64,000 nt of DNA from Faecalicatena faecalis (GCF_012524165.2 NZ_JABACJ020000014.1:58190-122189), one strand, 5' to 3'; counted from the stretch's first letter, positions 9,101 through 16,599 are shown. The notes: generated from the letters alone by a model not told the origin. Program-made: numbers and translations.

Positions 9101-9202
9101 GGCGTAGTCGTCAATCAGTATATTTATGCGAATACTACGGACTACGCAAAGCAGCAGAAAGAGGCAGCCCGACAGTTCAGAATGATAGCAAGGACGGTGT
9201 AA
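6119..9202 (+). CDS. Tape measure protein
   Basis: 1027 residues, the largest phage gene here. An N-terminal coiled coil (about 1-150) rich in Lys/Glu/Ala is followed by an Ala-rich hydrophobic segment (about 155-190). A long central run of hydrophobic helices (about 420-620) has repeated LPTLLPTI and AQGI patterns. Tandem 44-residue repeats (about 651-870) contain WNSIVGAVTRVATWG. The C-terminus has the typical FGINSPSKLMRDEIG motif, shared by many tape measure proteins. It sets tail length and occupies the tail lumen. A long antisense open frame opposite it is a composition artefact. Confidence 0.95.
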   Translation: MADKTDNIKTKLSFDGEAQYKAACKEINSTLKLLNSEMKLVTAEYKSNASSAEALKAKQEVLRKTYDEQKKKVEETEKALAKCKEATGENSEASKKLETQLNYQKTALANTETELGKTTTELDKAEKAADGMGNEVEDSGKQAKEATSKFSGFTEVVKKVATATAAAVAAIGTAAVAAGKALYDMASDTASAGDQIDKESQKMQISASLYQQLSYACERSGSSVSDLTKGVKNITTELGKTAEGAKGAGASFEAIGVSLKNTDGSIKSTEQVLLESIDALAGMEDETQRNAAAQDIFGKSAAELLPLLNSGADGIKQLMDETEEYGMIMSDEAVAASAAFEDSLSRLQWTFSGVKNSITGEMLPSITMIMDGLSDLMAGQDDAGEKIKQGVTGIISNISQMIPQILEVITNIAGAVLESAPSIMQALAQGIITALPTLLPTITNVVTSIATMLIQLLPQILEAGMQILISLAQGIAQALPTLLPTIVTVVTNIVTMLIENIPLLITAALQLITGLAQGLVAALPVLIEALPEIITAIINALIEGIPLIIESAGDIIVALIDGIIDAIPLLIAAMPQIIVAIVTGLITGLPKILTAAGKLVTTIINKIKELPTLILQAIAAGVEKIAEWGANMQEKGDTVITDFVTKVIDIVKELPQKIWNSIVSAVTRVATWGANMQIKAKEVMNTMLTNIVTIVKETPAKIWNSIVGAVTRVATWGANMLTKAKEVMNTMVTGIVTIVKEVPQKIWNSIVGAVTRVATWGANMLTKAKEVMNTMVTGIVTIVKEVPQKIWNSIVGAVTKVATWGTNMLTKAKEVMNTMVTGIVTIVKEIPEKIYNSISGAISKVATWGTEVKNKAVEGMKNVITGITDVFKDIGSTFAGFGKNMVEGIWNGIHGATQWIKDKISGWVGNVTDFLKGLFGINSPSKLMRDEIGVYLAQGIGVGFSDEIGGVKKMIEDSVPQEFDVGAKVNVGKEFTYDYDDKKPKPRGGGSAAGGVVVNQYIYANTTDYAKQQKEAARQFRMIARTV
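8069..8728 (+). repeat. Five tandem 132-bp units in the tape measure gene
   Basis: Unit starts are 8069, 8201, 8333, 8465 and 8597, each 44 codons. Units 2-4 are nearly identical at the base level; the first and fifth have diverged. Each unit has a conserved Trp pair (KIWNS and ATWG) spaced as in tape measure repeats of other phages. Gain or loss of a unit would stay in frame and change tail length by a fixed step. Confidence 0.9.
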
Positions 9203-9205
9203 CAC

Positions 9206-10093
9206 ATGGAAAATGAAAAACTGACTTACATAAATTCAAGGGGCGAGCGGTTAGAGCTGGGAGTAGACAGCGTATACCATTGCAACATAAGTAAAGACGT
9301 AGAGGGTATTTCCGGCGTTACGAGCGTCATTTACAGCACAAACAGTATGGGACAGCACGGCGACACTTACGTAGGGCAGCGTATCGAGGCAAGGGACATA
9401 GACGTAGTGGGGCATATCAACACACGGGACAAGGCGCAGGCATTGGAACTGCGCCGCCGTATGCTTAAGATATTCAACCCAGAGCTTAGCGCTACGCTGG
9501 TGTATGAGTATGGCGGCTTTAAGCGTGTGATTGATTGCAGGGCGTATGGAGAGCCTAAGATACTAAAGAAAGAGGTACTTTATGAGTTTGATTTACAAAT
9601 AGAGTGCCTTAACCCGTTCTGGCGGGAAGAGGAAGAAACAAAAGAGGATATAGCAAGCTGGGTGGCTGCGTGGCATTTTCCTTGCGTTATCGAAAAGGAC
9701 AGCACAAAGAGCATGATATACGGATACCGGGCAGAAAGCGTAATAGTGGACTGCTACAACGAGGGCGACGTATCAACAGGAATGAGGATAAGGTTTACAG
9801 CACTGGGGACAGTTTCAAACCCGATACTGCTTAATGTGGATACCGAGGAATTTATACAGATTAACGCCACCATGAAAACGGGCGACGTGATAGAGATTAA
9901 CACGAAGTACGGCAGCAAGGGCGCTAAGCTGATAAGGGACGGCGTAGAAACCGACTATTTCCGCTACATTGATGTAGACAGTACATTTATGCAGCTTGCC
10001 ATAGGCGACAATATGTTTAGGTATGATGCAGCCAGCGGGGTAAATTCTCTGGAAGTATCCATATTCTACAGCAAGGAATTTTTAGGAGTGTGA
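9206..10093 (+). CDS. Distal tail protein (Dit)
   Basis: 295 residues. It has the Dit-type N-terminal domain: NSRGERLELG, then a central TYVGQRIEARDIDVVGHI strand set and LRRRMLKIFNPELSATLVYEYGGFKRVIDCRAYGEP, which are hallmarks of siphovirus tail components. The C-terminal galectin-like beta domain follows (about 165-290). Dit forms the hub between tail tube and the tip/baseplate. Its position after the tape measure is as expected. Confidence 0.85.
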   Translation: MENEKLTYINSRGERLELGVDSVYHCNISKDVEGISGVTSVIYSTNSMGQHGDTYVGQRIEARDIDVVGHINTRDKAQALELRRRMLKIFNPELSATLVYEYGGFKRVIDCRAYGEPKILKKEVLYEFDLQIECLNPFWREEEETKEDIASWVAAWHFPCVIEKDSTKSMIYGYRAESVIVDCYNEGDVSTGMRIRFTALGTVSNPILLNVDTEEFIQINATMKTGDVIEINTKYGSKGAKLIRDGVETDYFRYIDVDSTFMQLAIGDNMFRYDAASGVNSLEVSIFYSKEFLGV

Positions 10094-10097
10094 CGGT

Positions 10098-11252
10098 ATG
10101 GAGCTTAGAGTATTCGATAAGACGGTGCAGCCGCTGGGAGCTATAGACGAGCTGGCAAGCCTACTATGGCATACAAAGTATTTTGACGTAGGAACTTTTA
10201 GCCTGCTTGCGCCGATTACGGACAATAACAGCCGTTTGCTGGTAGAGGGCAATTTAATAACCAAGCACGACGGGAAAAAGGAAGTAAAGACCGCTGACGG
10301 CGGCGTATGGCGCAGGGCAGCGCAGATAACCTACGTACACATTACCAAAGACGAGAACGGCTTAGAGCAGTTAGAGGCACAGGGCTATATGCTTAGCTGG
10401 TGGCTTAATAAGCGCTGCATTTATCCGCAGATTGTGGCAACAGGTACAAACCAGTACCTTATAAACCTTATGGTAAAAAACAACTGCGGCAGCGCAGCAG
10501 GAACAAAGCGACGTTTTCCATTGTTTACATTTCTGGCGCAGGAAACCATAGACGGCGTGGCGGTTGAATATGCAAACGAGGTATACGCACAACTGGGGCA
10601 GGAAGTAAAGGCAAGGGCGCAGGCTGGAAAGCTGGGCTATGACATTCTGCTTAACGAAAGAGAGGGACTGTTTGGCTTTTATCTGTATAAGGGCAATGAC
10701 CTTACAGCCACAAATACCGAGGGTAACACGCCCTGCATATTTTCAAGAGATTTTGATAATGTCAATGAGCAGGAATATACAGCCAGTATAGAGAACTGCG
10801 GCAACTTTATTTATGTGCAGGGAGCAGCTGACGACGACGGCAGCCAGCCAGTAACCACAGTGGACGGCGAGGGCGCAACGGGGCTGGATTTGGTAGAGGT
10901 ATTCTGCGACGCTACGGACATTGCCAGAAAGTACCAGCAAGGGGAAACAGAGGTAACAATACCGCTGAATACCTATATTGCAATGCTGAAAACGAGAGGC
11001 AGCGCAGAGCTGGAAAACTACGGCAAGAACATAAATTTTGTAAGTACCATAAATACAAATTCAAACTTGAAATTTAAGGCTGATTTTGATTTAGGCGACC
11101 GTATTACTTGCAAAGAAACCAAGTGGGGCATACAGATAGATGCACGTATTACAGAAGTAACAGAAACATACCAGAAAGGCGAGGAAACCATAGAGGCGAC
11201 TTTTGGCGACAGCCTGCCGACGCTGGTAGACCAGATTAGGAAAGTGAGGTAG
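10098..11252 (+). CDS. Tail protein, siphovirus ReqiPepy6 Gp37-like
   Basis: 384 residues. The opening MELRVFDKTVQPLGAIDEL and a following W-H-rich beta region match the Gp37-like tail protein family found after Dit in many Gram-positive siphoviruses, probably the tail hub (gp27/Tal N-domain-like). No peptidase or lysozyme domain is apparent, so the tail-tip enzyme function, if any, is not here. It starts 4 bp after Dit and ends 5 bp before the fibre gene. Confidence 0.75.
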   Translation: MELRVFDKTVQPLGAIDELASLLWHTKYFDVGTFSLLAPITDNNSRLLVEGNLITKHDGKKEVKTADGGVWRRAAQITYVHITKDENGLEQLEAQGYMLSWWLNKRCIYPQIVATGTNQYLINLMVKNNCGSAAGTKRRFPLFTFLAQETIDGVAVEYANEVYAQLGQEVKARAQAGKLGYDILLNEREGLFGFYLYKGNDLTATNTEGNTPCIFSRDFDNVNEQEYTASIENCGNFIYVQGAADDDGSQPVTTVDGEGATGLDLVEVFCDATDIARKYQQGETEVTIPLNTYIAMLKTRGSAELENYGKNINFVSTINTNSNLKFKADFDLGDRITCKETKWGIQIDARITEVTETYQKGEETIEATFGDSLPTLVDQIRKVR

Positions 11253-11257
11253 CAGAA

Positions 11258-12394
11258 ATGGCAAACAGCTTACCGTTTAATGCCGTGGCAGTAGACGGAG
11301 AGTACGACAGGGTATATAAAGCCGAGGATTGGGCGTGGTACTTTGCTACTTTCATTGCAAACGGCATTTTTCCAAAGCCGAGCGACGGGCTACAGGTGGT
11401 AGCTTACAGCGGCATGGAAATAAGAGTAAATGCAGGCTATGCCTTTATAAACGGCTACGCCTTTAGAAATCCTGCAACGCTTAGCGTAACACTGGATACG
11501 GCAGAGGGAGCGCTTAACAGGGTGGACAGGGTAGTAGTTCGCTGGGATTTGCCGCAAAGAGATATGTATATTGCGGTGCTGAAAGGCACACCGTCTGCAA
11601 AGCCGACAGCAACGGCAGTAACCCGCACTACGGAAATATGGGAGCTTGCACTTGCAGATATTTACGTAGGCAAGGGCGTAACAAGGATACAGACGCAGAA
11701 TATCACAGACCAGCGGTTTAATAGCGCAGTCTGTGGCATTGTGACGGGAACGGTGGAAGAGATAGACGCAAGCGTGCTTACAAAGCAGTTTACGGACTTT
11801 TTCAACACCTACAGCGCAGCCGTGCTGGACGAGTTCAGCGCATATAAGCAGAGTATGGAAAAGTACCTTACAGAGATTGCGGGCGTATATGACAGCTACG
11901 TAAGCAAGACAGAGGGTTTATTTGCGCAGTATGAGAGCCAGTTTAACGAAAGATACAGCAGTTTTGAAAGTACACTTGATAACTGGGACAATGAGCTTTT
12001 AAGCGCCTATACAGACTTTATGGCAAAAATTAAGCTATTCCAGTCGGACGCTGAAAACGAATTTAACACATGGTTTGAGAGCATCAAGGACAAGCTGGGC
12101 GGGGACATAGCAGGCAGCCTGCAACTGCAAATTGAAGAGCTGGCAGCAGCCATGCAGGAAGTGAAAGAGCAGGCAGAGGCAGGCACGAAAGAAACCAAAG
12201 AGGCAATAGCAGCGCTGGACGAGCGGCTTAAGAGGGTAGAAAGCGGCTGGGGCATTGACTATAAGCATGACGCTGTACTGGGATTGTGCTACATGGGTGC
12301 AGCATATATGAGCCAGCATTACGAAAGAACAGAAGAAACGGCAGTATTAGGGGCTACCTACGTGGGTAATTCCTATCTTGCAAATACATTTTAG
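11258..12394 (+). CDS. Baseplate/fibre protein upstream of the DGR target
   Basis: 378 residues. Residues 1-160 form a beta-rich domain (VAYSGMEIRVNAGYAFINGYAFRN, then VDRVVVRWDLPQRDMYIAVLKG) that is common in BppU-like baseplate and fibre proteins. Residues ~165-325 are long coiled coils. The last ~40 residues carry a short YMG/YVG/YL motif series (GLCYMGAAYM, ATYVGNSYLANTF). It probably links the tail hub to the receptor-binding protein(s) encoded next. Confidence 0.7.
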   Translation: MANSLPFNAVAVDGEYDRVYKAEDWAWYFATFIANGIFPKPSDGLQVVAYSGMEIRVNAGYAFINGYAFRNPATLSVTLDTAEGALNRVDRVVVRWDLPQRDMYIAVLKGTPSAKPTATAVTRTTEIWELALADIYVGKGVTRIQTQNITDQRFNSAVCGIVTGTVEEIDASVLTKQFTDFFNTYSAAVLDEFSAYKQSMEKYLTEIAGVYDSYVSKTEGLFAQYESQFNERYSSFESTLDNWDNELLSAYTDFMAKIKLFQSDAENEFNTWFESIKDKLGGDIAGSLQLQIEELAAAMQEVKEQAEAGTKETKEAIAALDERLKRVESGWGIDYKHDAVLGLCYMGAAYMSQHYERTEETAVLGATYVGNSYLANTF

Positions 12395-12408
12395 AAAGGT
12401 GGCAGACT

Positions 12409-12846
12409 ATGAAAGGGTTTCCAAAGGTATTAAAGACAAAAGAGGACTATTACAACTGCCTTGCTATGGTAGCAAGCGGAGAACTGGCAGCAGCAGACTT
12501 GCTGGCAAAAATCGAGAGCGCAGAGAACCAGCGCTATATTGAGTGCGGCGTAGCAGCTGTAGAGGAAGAGAAAAAGGCGGTTACGGTATATTACTGCGAC
12601 GAGGCAGCAGTAGGCATGAAGTTTGTAGCGGGCAGCGTATCCGGCACGGTGCAGGGAGTAACACATATCCAGACTGACGAGGCAGCGGCAGCAGGAGAGG
12701 CAGGAAACGACAGAACAGCCCTCACGCTTTCCAAAGCAGTAAAAGCGGGCTGCACGGTAATTGCGCTGGAACGCACAGACACCGTGGCAGGAATGACAAC
12801 AGACGACATTGCAGCACTGAAAGGAGTATTAAAGCAGTATGAGTAG
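12409..12846 (+). CDS. Phage protein of unknown function overlapping the DGR target gene
   Basis: 145 residues with no family I recognise. The N-terminal ~45 residues are helical (TKEDYYNCLAMVASGELAAADLLAKIESAENQRY) and the rest is a beta-rich domain. Its stop (12,844-12,846) lies inside the start of the DGR target gene (ATG 12,839), so the two are translationally coupled. That coupling suggests a chaperone, a fibre adaptor or a structural partner of the variable protein; this is inference only. Confidence 0.6.
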   Translation: MKGFPKVLKTKEDYYNCLAMVASGELAAADLLAKIESAENQRYIECGVAAVEEEKKAVTVYYCDEAAVGMKFVAGSVSGTVQGVTHIQTDEAAAAGEAGNDRTALTLSKAVKAGCTVIALERTDTVAGMTTDDIAALKGVLKQYE

Positions 12847-13981
12847 ATTATTAGTGGACGACGTTACAAAGACAGACGCAAGGGCGCTTTTGAATGTAAA
12901 TAAAATGGCTACAATCAGCGATATTGTAGCACCGAGCAACGAGTACATTTATGCCAGCGGAGCAAATGAGCTGACCGTAGTAGAGGGCTGCGTAATTGCC
13001 GTGGGTGGCGCTGGAATTTTCAAGACAGCAAATACCATTCTTACGGCTGCTAATCTGGACGCAGGCAGCGCTTTTGCGGTAGGTAAGGACTATTACGTAT
13101 ATATCTGCGACAGCAGAATTGACAGCGCAGACGAGAAATACGTAATTTCCCTTAACTCTACATACCCGACAGGCTGGAACGCTACAAACAGCCGTAAAAT
13201 CGGCGGCTTTCATTATGGACGCTGCCGCAAGGTGGACAGAAATTTACAGCCGCTTAATGGCAGCAGTGTTATTTTTGGCACTGGCTGGGAAAGTGCAGTA
13301 AGCAACGGCATTGTACCACGTTCTGTATGGACACTGGGACACCGCCCGAAATGCAGCCCAGAGGGTATGGTATATTTAGGCGGCGGCACATGGGTAGATA
13401 TTTACCTTAATTCTGACGACGGAGCAAAGGGCTTAAAATCAGAGTACGGCTGCGCACCTATGACGGGTACAGAAAGCATGAACTGGTACAACTTTGTAGA
13501 ACGTCTGGCAAAGAGCGGTAAGCGCCTGCCGAACTATGCGGAGTTTTGCGCTTATGCTTTTGGCAGCCCTGCCGGACTGGATAACGCAAATACAAACGCA
13601 TGGAGCGCCACCAGCAATACAGGCAGAGGCGTAACGGGCAGCGTAGTAAATGCCGTTTCTTCCGTGGGCGTTGTAGATGCCGTGGGGCGTGTATGGGAAT
13701 GGCTGGACGAGCTTATTACAAGAGCGGAACACGCAACAAATGCAGACTACCACGCAAGCGTAGCGTGGGGCTGGGACAAGAAAAGCCCATTGAATACAGG
13801 CGAGAAGTCTTACGACGTTGGTAACATTTACCAGTATTACGCATATTCTCTGGCGGCGCTGGTAGCGGGCGGCGACTGGAACAGTGGGGCGAATTGCGGC
13901 GCTCGTGCCGTGCGTTGCAACGGTTACCCGTGGCTTGTCGATACGGGCGTTGGCGCTCGTGGGGCGTGTGACTCTCTGTAG
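12839..13981 (+). CDS. DGR variable (target) protein, C-type lectin/FGE-like
   Basis: 380 residues. Residues 1 to ~125 are a tail-attachment-type region. From ~150 the chain resembles a formylglycine-generating-enzyme/C-type-lectin fold used by DGR targets, with VYLGGGTWVDIYLNSDDG, RLPNYAEFCAYAFG and GRVWEWLDEL. The C-terminal 43 residues are encoded by the variable repeat. Relative to the template, nine residues differ: I342V, N346D, N349S, N359R, N362G, N366L, N368D, N370G and I371V. Invariant Gly, Trp and Cys residues between them keep the scaffold. By analogy with Bordetella phage Mtd it is probably a tail-tip receptor-binding protein whose ligand surface is diversified. Confidence 0.9.
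   Translation: MSRLLVDDVTKTDARALLNVNKMATISDIVAPSNEYIYASGANELTVVEGCVIAVGGAGIFKTANTILTAANLDAGSAFAVGKDYYVYICDSRIDSADEKYVISLNSTYPTGWNATNSRKIGGFHYGRCRKVDRNLQPLNGSSVIFGTGWESAVSNGIVPRSVWTLGHRPKCSPEGMVYLGGGTWVDIYLNSDDGAKGLKSEYGCAPMTGTESMNWYNFVERLAKSGKRLPNYAEFCAYAFGSPAGLDNANTNAWSATSNTGRGVTGSVVNAVSSVGVVDAVGRVWEWLDELITRAEHATNADYHASVAWGWDKKSPLNTGEKSYDVGNIYQYYAYSLAALVAGGDWNSGANCGARAVRCNGYPWLVDTGVGARGACDSL
13848..13973 (+). repeat. DGR variable repeat (VR)
   Basis: 126 bp aligning without gaps to the template repeat at 14,409-14,534 (offset 561). There are 13 mismatches, all at template adenines: ten A to G, two A to C, one A to T. The GC-rich last ~23 bp (13,951-13,973) is identical in both copies and is the expected initiation-of-mutagenic-homing segment. 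It forms the last codons of the target gene. Confidence 0.97.
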
Positions 13982-13982
13982 A

Positions 13983-14003
13983 CGGCGGGCGAAAGCCCAG
14001 CCG
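13983..14003 (+). other. Hairpin with GAAA loop just downstream of VR
   Basis: CGGCGGGC, loop GAAA, then GCCC-A-GCCG: eight base pairs with one bulged A. It begins about 10 bp after the VR end. In the Bordetella phage DGR a GC-rich 8-bp hairpin/cruciform with a GRNA-type loop just after VR is needed for efficient homing, and this element matches in place, stem size and loop. Confidence 0.8.
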
Positions 14004-14021
14004 GATAAACGGGGGTAAGGC

Positions 14022-14378
14022 ATGGACATACAGACAAAAACAGATATTATACACCAGAAAATATACGATTTTCTGCTATATATTTACCCTCTGCTTACGA
14101 AGTACCCAAAGTATGAGAAATTCAGTTTACAGACGGCGACCAGAAACGCAATTCTTGAAATGCTGCAAGAGGTTATAAAGTGGGATAAGACGGCGACGAA
14201 AAGCCACTTATACACGGTAGATACGGCATTGCAGGAAAGTAAAGAATTGCTGCGGCTGGCGCATGATTTGGAATATAGCGCCATGAACGCACGGCACTAC
14301 GGCGAGAGCTGCCGCAAGCTGAAAGAAATAGGCGTTATGCTGGGCGAAATGATAGAAGAGGTAAAGACCAGAAAATAG
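14022..14378 (+). CDS. avd: DGR accessory variability determinant (Avd), four-helix protein
   Basis: 118 residues, predicted all-helical, basic and about the size of Avd proteins, which form a pentameric barrel that binds the reverse transcriptase and template RNA. Recognisable features are IHQKIYDFLLYIYPLLTKYPK at the start and a RNAILEMLQEVIKWD helix, both common in the DGR four-helix bundle family. It lies between VR and TR, the standard location. A ribosome binding site-like GGGGGTAAGG precedes the ATG. Confidence 0.88.
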   Translation: MDIQTKTDIIHQKIYDFLLYIYPLLTKYPKYEKFSLQTATRNAILEMLQEVIKWDKTATKSHLYTVDTALQESKELLRLAHDLEYSAMNARHYGESCRKLKEIGVMLGEMIEEVKTRK

Positions 14379-14704
14379 CAGGATATGGGGCAGCTGCTTA
14401 CTTACAGCCTCTGGCGGCGCTGATAGCGGGCGGCAACTGGAACAATGGGGCGAATTGCGGCGCTCGTGCCGTGAATTGCAACAATTACCCGTGGAATGTC
14501 AATACGAACATTGGCGCTCGTGGGGCGTGTGACTTAGTGAGAACATTACAGGCACAGAGTTCTACGGAATACTGGCAAGGACTTAGAAAGGGATAAGACC
14601 GAGTGTTTAATATCCTATAGTCAGAGCGGCTGTCCCGCCGTGAGGCAAAGAGAAAAAATACGGCTGCTGGTTAGTAGCTACGGCGAAAGGCAGGAGCTTA
14701 ATAC
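14379..14704 (+). ncRNA. DGR template RNA region (TR and 3' spacer)
   Basis: This gene-free stretch contains the TR and then 170 bp before the reverse transcriptase. No ORF of note is present. In characterised DGRs the RNA that primes and templates cDNA synthesis contains TR plus a structured spacer downstream, so this interval is the likely functional RNA. Its exact ends cannot be read here. Confidence 0.5.
14409..14534 (+). repeat. DGR template repeat (TR)
   Basis: 126 bp, non-coding, 30 bp after the Avd stop. Read in the VR frame it contains ten AAC/AAT codons, the codon class that gives the widest amino-acid choice when adenines mutate. It holds 26 adenines, of which 13 differ in the present VR and none of the other ~100 positions do. 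It is transcribed as the RNA copied by the reverse transcriptase. Confidence 0.97.
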
Positions 14705-15775
14705 TTGAAGAGAGTAGGATACATTACCGATAAGGACGGGCGGCACATTACGCTTTTAGAGGCTATGGGCGACTACGGAAACGTACAGAAAGCATATAAC
14801 AAAGCCAGAAAGTGTAAGCGCCACAGAAAAGACGTACTGATTTTTACGAAAGATAAAGAGGAAAATTTAGACAAGGTGCGGGAAGATATTCTAAACCTTG
14901 CCTATGAGCCGAGCGAATACCATTACTTTAAGGTGTACGAACCGAAAGAGCGGCAGATAATGGCACTGCCGTTCTATGACAGGGTGGTACAGCACGCCAT
15001 AAACAACGTGTTAGAGCCTATATTTGATAAGCGGTTTATATCGCAGTCTTACGCCTGCCGGAAAGATAAAGGTATGCACGCTGCCTCTGATACGCTGCAA
15101 CGCTGGCTATATGATTGGGACAAGTACCATAAAGACCAGCCGCTATATGCAATCAAAGCAGACATACACCACTACTTCCAGAGCATCACACACGAGATAC
15201 TTAAGGCAGAGATAAGAAAAGTCATTAAGGACAAGAAAGCGCTTGTACTGATAGACCGGATAATAGACCATAACGGGCAGATGCCAGACGGCATAGGGAT
15301 ACCAGTAGGAAACCTTACAAGCCAGCTGTTTGCTAATATTTATCTCAATAAGTTAGACCAGTACATAAAGCACACGCTGGGCGTTAATGAGTTTGAAAGG
15401 TATATGGACGACTTTATAATACTTAACCCAGATAAGGAAAAACTGCGGTACTGGCTGGCAGAGATTGAAAGATTTTTAAGAGACGAACTGCGGTTAGAGC
15501 TGAACCCTAAGACGACGATTTTAGCCGCAAAGAATGGCATAGATTTTGTTGGATACAAACACCGTGCAACACATAGGAAAGTAAGACCAGACAGCGTTAA
15601 GCGCATCAAGAAAACTATTAAGAAGTACGAAAGAGGAAAGATTACAAAAGAGCAGTTACAAAAGAGTATACAGAGCTGGACGGGACACGCAGGACACGCC
15701 GACAGCTATAATTTACAAAAGAAAATAATCATGCTGGCGCAGGCAGCGGAAAAGAAAGGGGGCAGCATTTCATAA
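14705..15775 (+). CDS. DGR reverse transcriptase
   Basis: 356 residues from a TTG start. AGGAG at 14,692-14,696 is 8 bases upstream, and no ATG in a suitable place fits better. Catalytic residues are D153 (IKADIHHYF) and Y233-M-D-D236 (ERYMDDF). Residues 201-207, VGNLTSQ, show the [I/V/L]GxxxSQ motif that marks DGR enzymes instead of the QGxxxSP of group II intron types. There is no maturase or endonuclease domain. It copies TR RNA with errors at adenines, and the cDNA replaces VR. Confidence 0.97.
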   Translation: MKRVGYITDKDGRHITLLEAMGDYGNVQKAYNKARKCKRHRKDVLIFTKDKEENLDKVREDILNLAYEPSEYHYFKVYEPKERQIMALPFYDRVVQHAINNVLEPIFDKRFISQSYACRKDKGMHAASDTLQRWLYDWDKYHKDQPLYAIKADIHHYFQSITHEILKAEIRKVIKDKKALVLIDRIIDHNGQMPDGIGIPVGNLTSQLFANIYLNKLDQYIKHTLGVNEFERYMDDFIILNPDKEKLRYWLAEIERFLRDELRLELNPKTTILAAKNGIDFVGYKHRATHRKVRPDSVKRIKKTIKKYERGKITKEQLQKSIQSWTGHAGHADSYNLQKKIIMLAQAAEKKGGSIS

Positions 15776-15970
15776 ATGGCAGGAAACGCCTTACTAAAGA
15801 CGCTGGAAGAACAGCAGAAAACTATACAGCAGCAAAGTGCGCTGATTGTGGAACTGGTAGAGACGCTGGAACAATGGGAGCAGACGGCGGGCTATGATGC
15901 AAGAGAACTGAAAGAAAGGGCAGCAAGGTTGTGGGTAAATGGTGGAGAAACCGAGACAGAATACGGGTAA
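15776..15970 (+). CDS. Small coiled-coil phage protein after the RT
   Basis: 64 residues starting at the base after the RT stop. It is mostly a coiled coil (KTLEEQQKTIQQQSALIVELVETLEQ). The end overlaps the next gene by 40 bp in another frame. The tight spacing suggests co-translation with the RT, so a DGR accessory role is possible. It could equally be the first gene of the lysis cassette. Family not recognised. Confidence 0.55.
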   Translation: MAGNALLKTLEEQQKTIQQQSALIVELVETLEQWEQTAGYDARELKERAARLWVNGGETETEYG

Positions 15971-16284
15971 GCGGAAATGAGGCGCTGGTAGTAGAGCTGG
16001 AACGGATTAGAGACGAGGACGACAGACAGAACAAAAGAATTGCAGTTATTGAAGAGGATACAAAAGCGATACATAAGCTGACTGCATCTATCGAAAAGTT
16101 AGTGATACAGATGCAGGATATGCTATCAGAACAGAAAGAACAGGGCGAGCGTATCAGACGATTAGAGGAAGAACCGGGGAACGCATGGAACGAAGTAAAG
16201 AAAAAAGCCATTAATACCGTTGTAGGGTCGGTGGTTGGTGCGTTGGCAACGGGGCTTATCTACATGATAGCCCAGAATATGTAA
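15931..16284 (+). CDS. XhlA-like membrane-associated lysis protein
   Basis: 117 residues from a GTG at 15,931. The central part (RIAVIEEDTKAIHKLTASIEKLVIQMQ, about 38-70) is a coiled coil typical of hemolysin XhlA-like proteins. The C-terminus has one membrane segment (TVVGSVVGALATGLIYMIA). Its place before holin and endolysin fits. The exact start is uncertain because the first ~15 residues overlap the preceding gene. Confidence 0.6.
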   Translation: MGKWWRNRDRIRVSGNEALVVELERIRDEDDRQNKRIAVIEEDTKAIHKLTASIEKLVIQMQDMLSEQKEQGERIRRLEEEPGNAWNEVKKKAINTVVGSVVGALATGLIYMIAQNM

Positions 16285-16301
16285 AGAAAGGACAAAGTAT
16301 T

Positions 16302-16529
16302 ATGAAAAAAATTGATTGGGTAAGAAAGTTGACAAGTAGAAAATTATGGACGGCGGTAGCGTCGTTTGTTTCCATGATGATTGTAGCGACTGGCGGCGCA
16401 GAAAATACCGCAACGCAGGTAACAGCGTTGATTATGGCGGGAGCGTCTGTAGTGGCTTATATCATTGGCGAGGGGCTTACAGACAGCGCAAACATTGGAC
16501 TGGAAGAGGGAGAAGTAACCGAAGAGTAA
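16302..16529 (+). CDS. Putative holin
   Basis: 75 residues with two hydrophobic segments (LWTAVASFVSMMIVATGG and VTALIMAGASVVAYIIGEGL), a charged N-terminus and an acidic C-terminal tail (LEEGEVTEE). These are the features of small phage holins. It has a good ribosome binding site (AAAGGACAA) and lies 70 bp before the endolysin gene. The role would be timed permeabilisation of the membrane. Confidence 0.75.
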   Translation: MKKIDWVRKLTSRKLWTAVASFVSMMIVATGGAENTATQVTALIMAGASVVAYIIGEGLTDSANIGLEEGEVTEE

Positions 16530-16599
16530 GACAGAGCAGCACGGAGCGCTTGCGGGAAACCGCAGGCGCTTATTTTCGTTCAGAAAGGGCAGAAAGAGT

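Noticed and set aside
13439..14054. Minus-strand frames across the end of the DGR target gene
   Set aside because: Shadows of the target gene; their products are Arg/Cys/His-rich with no recognisable domain.
14379..14704. Hidden protein gene in the TR interval
   Set aside because: Frames are short and broken by stops; the stretch is explained as template RNA.
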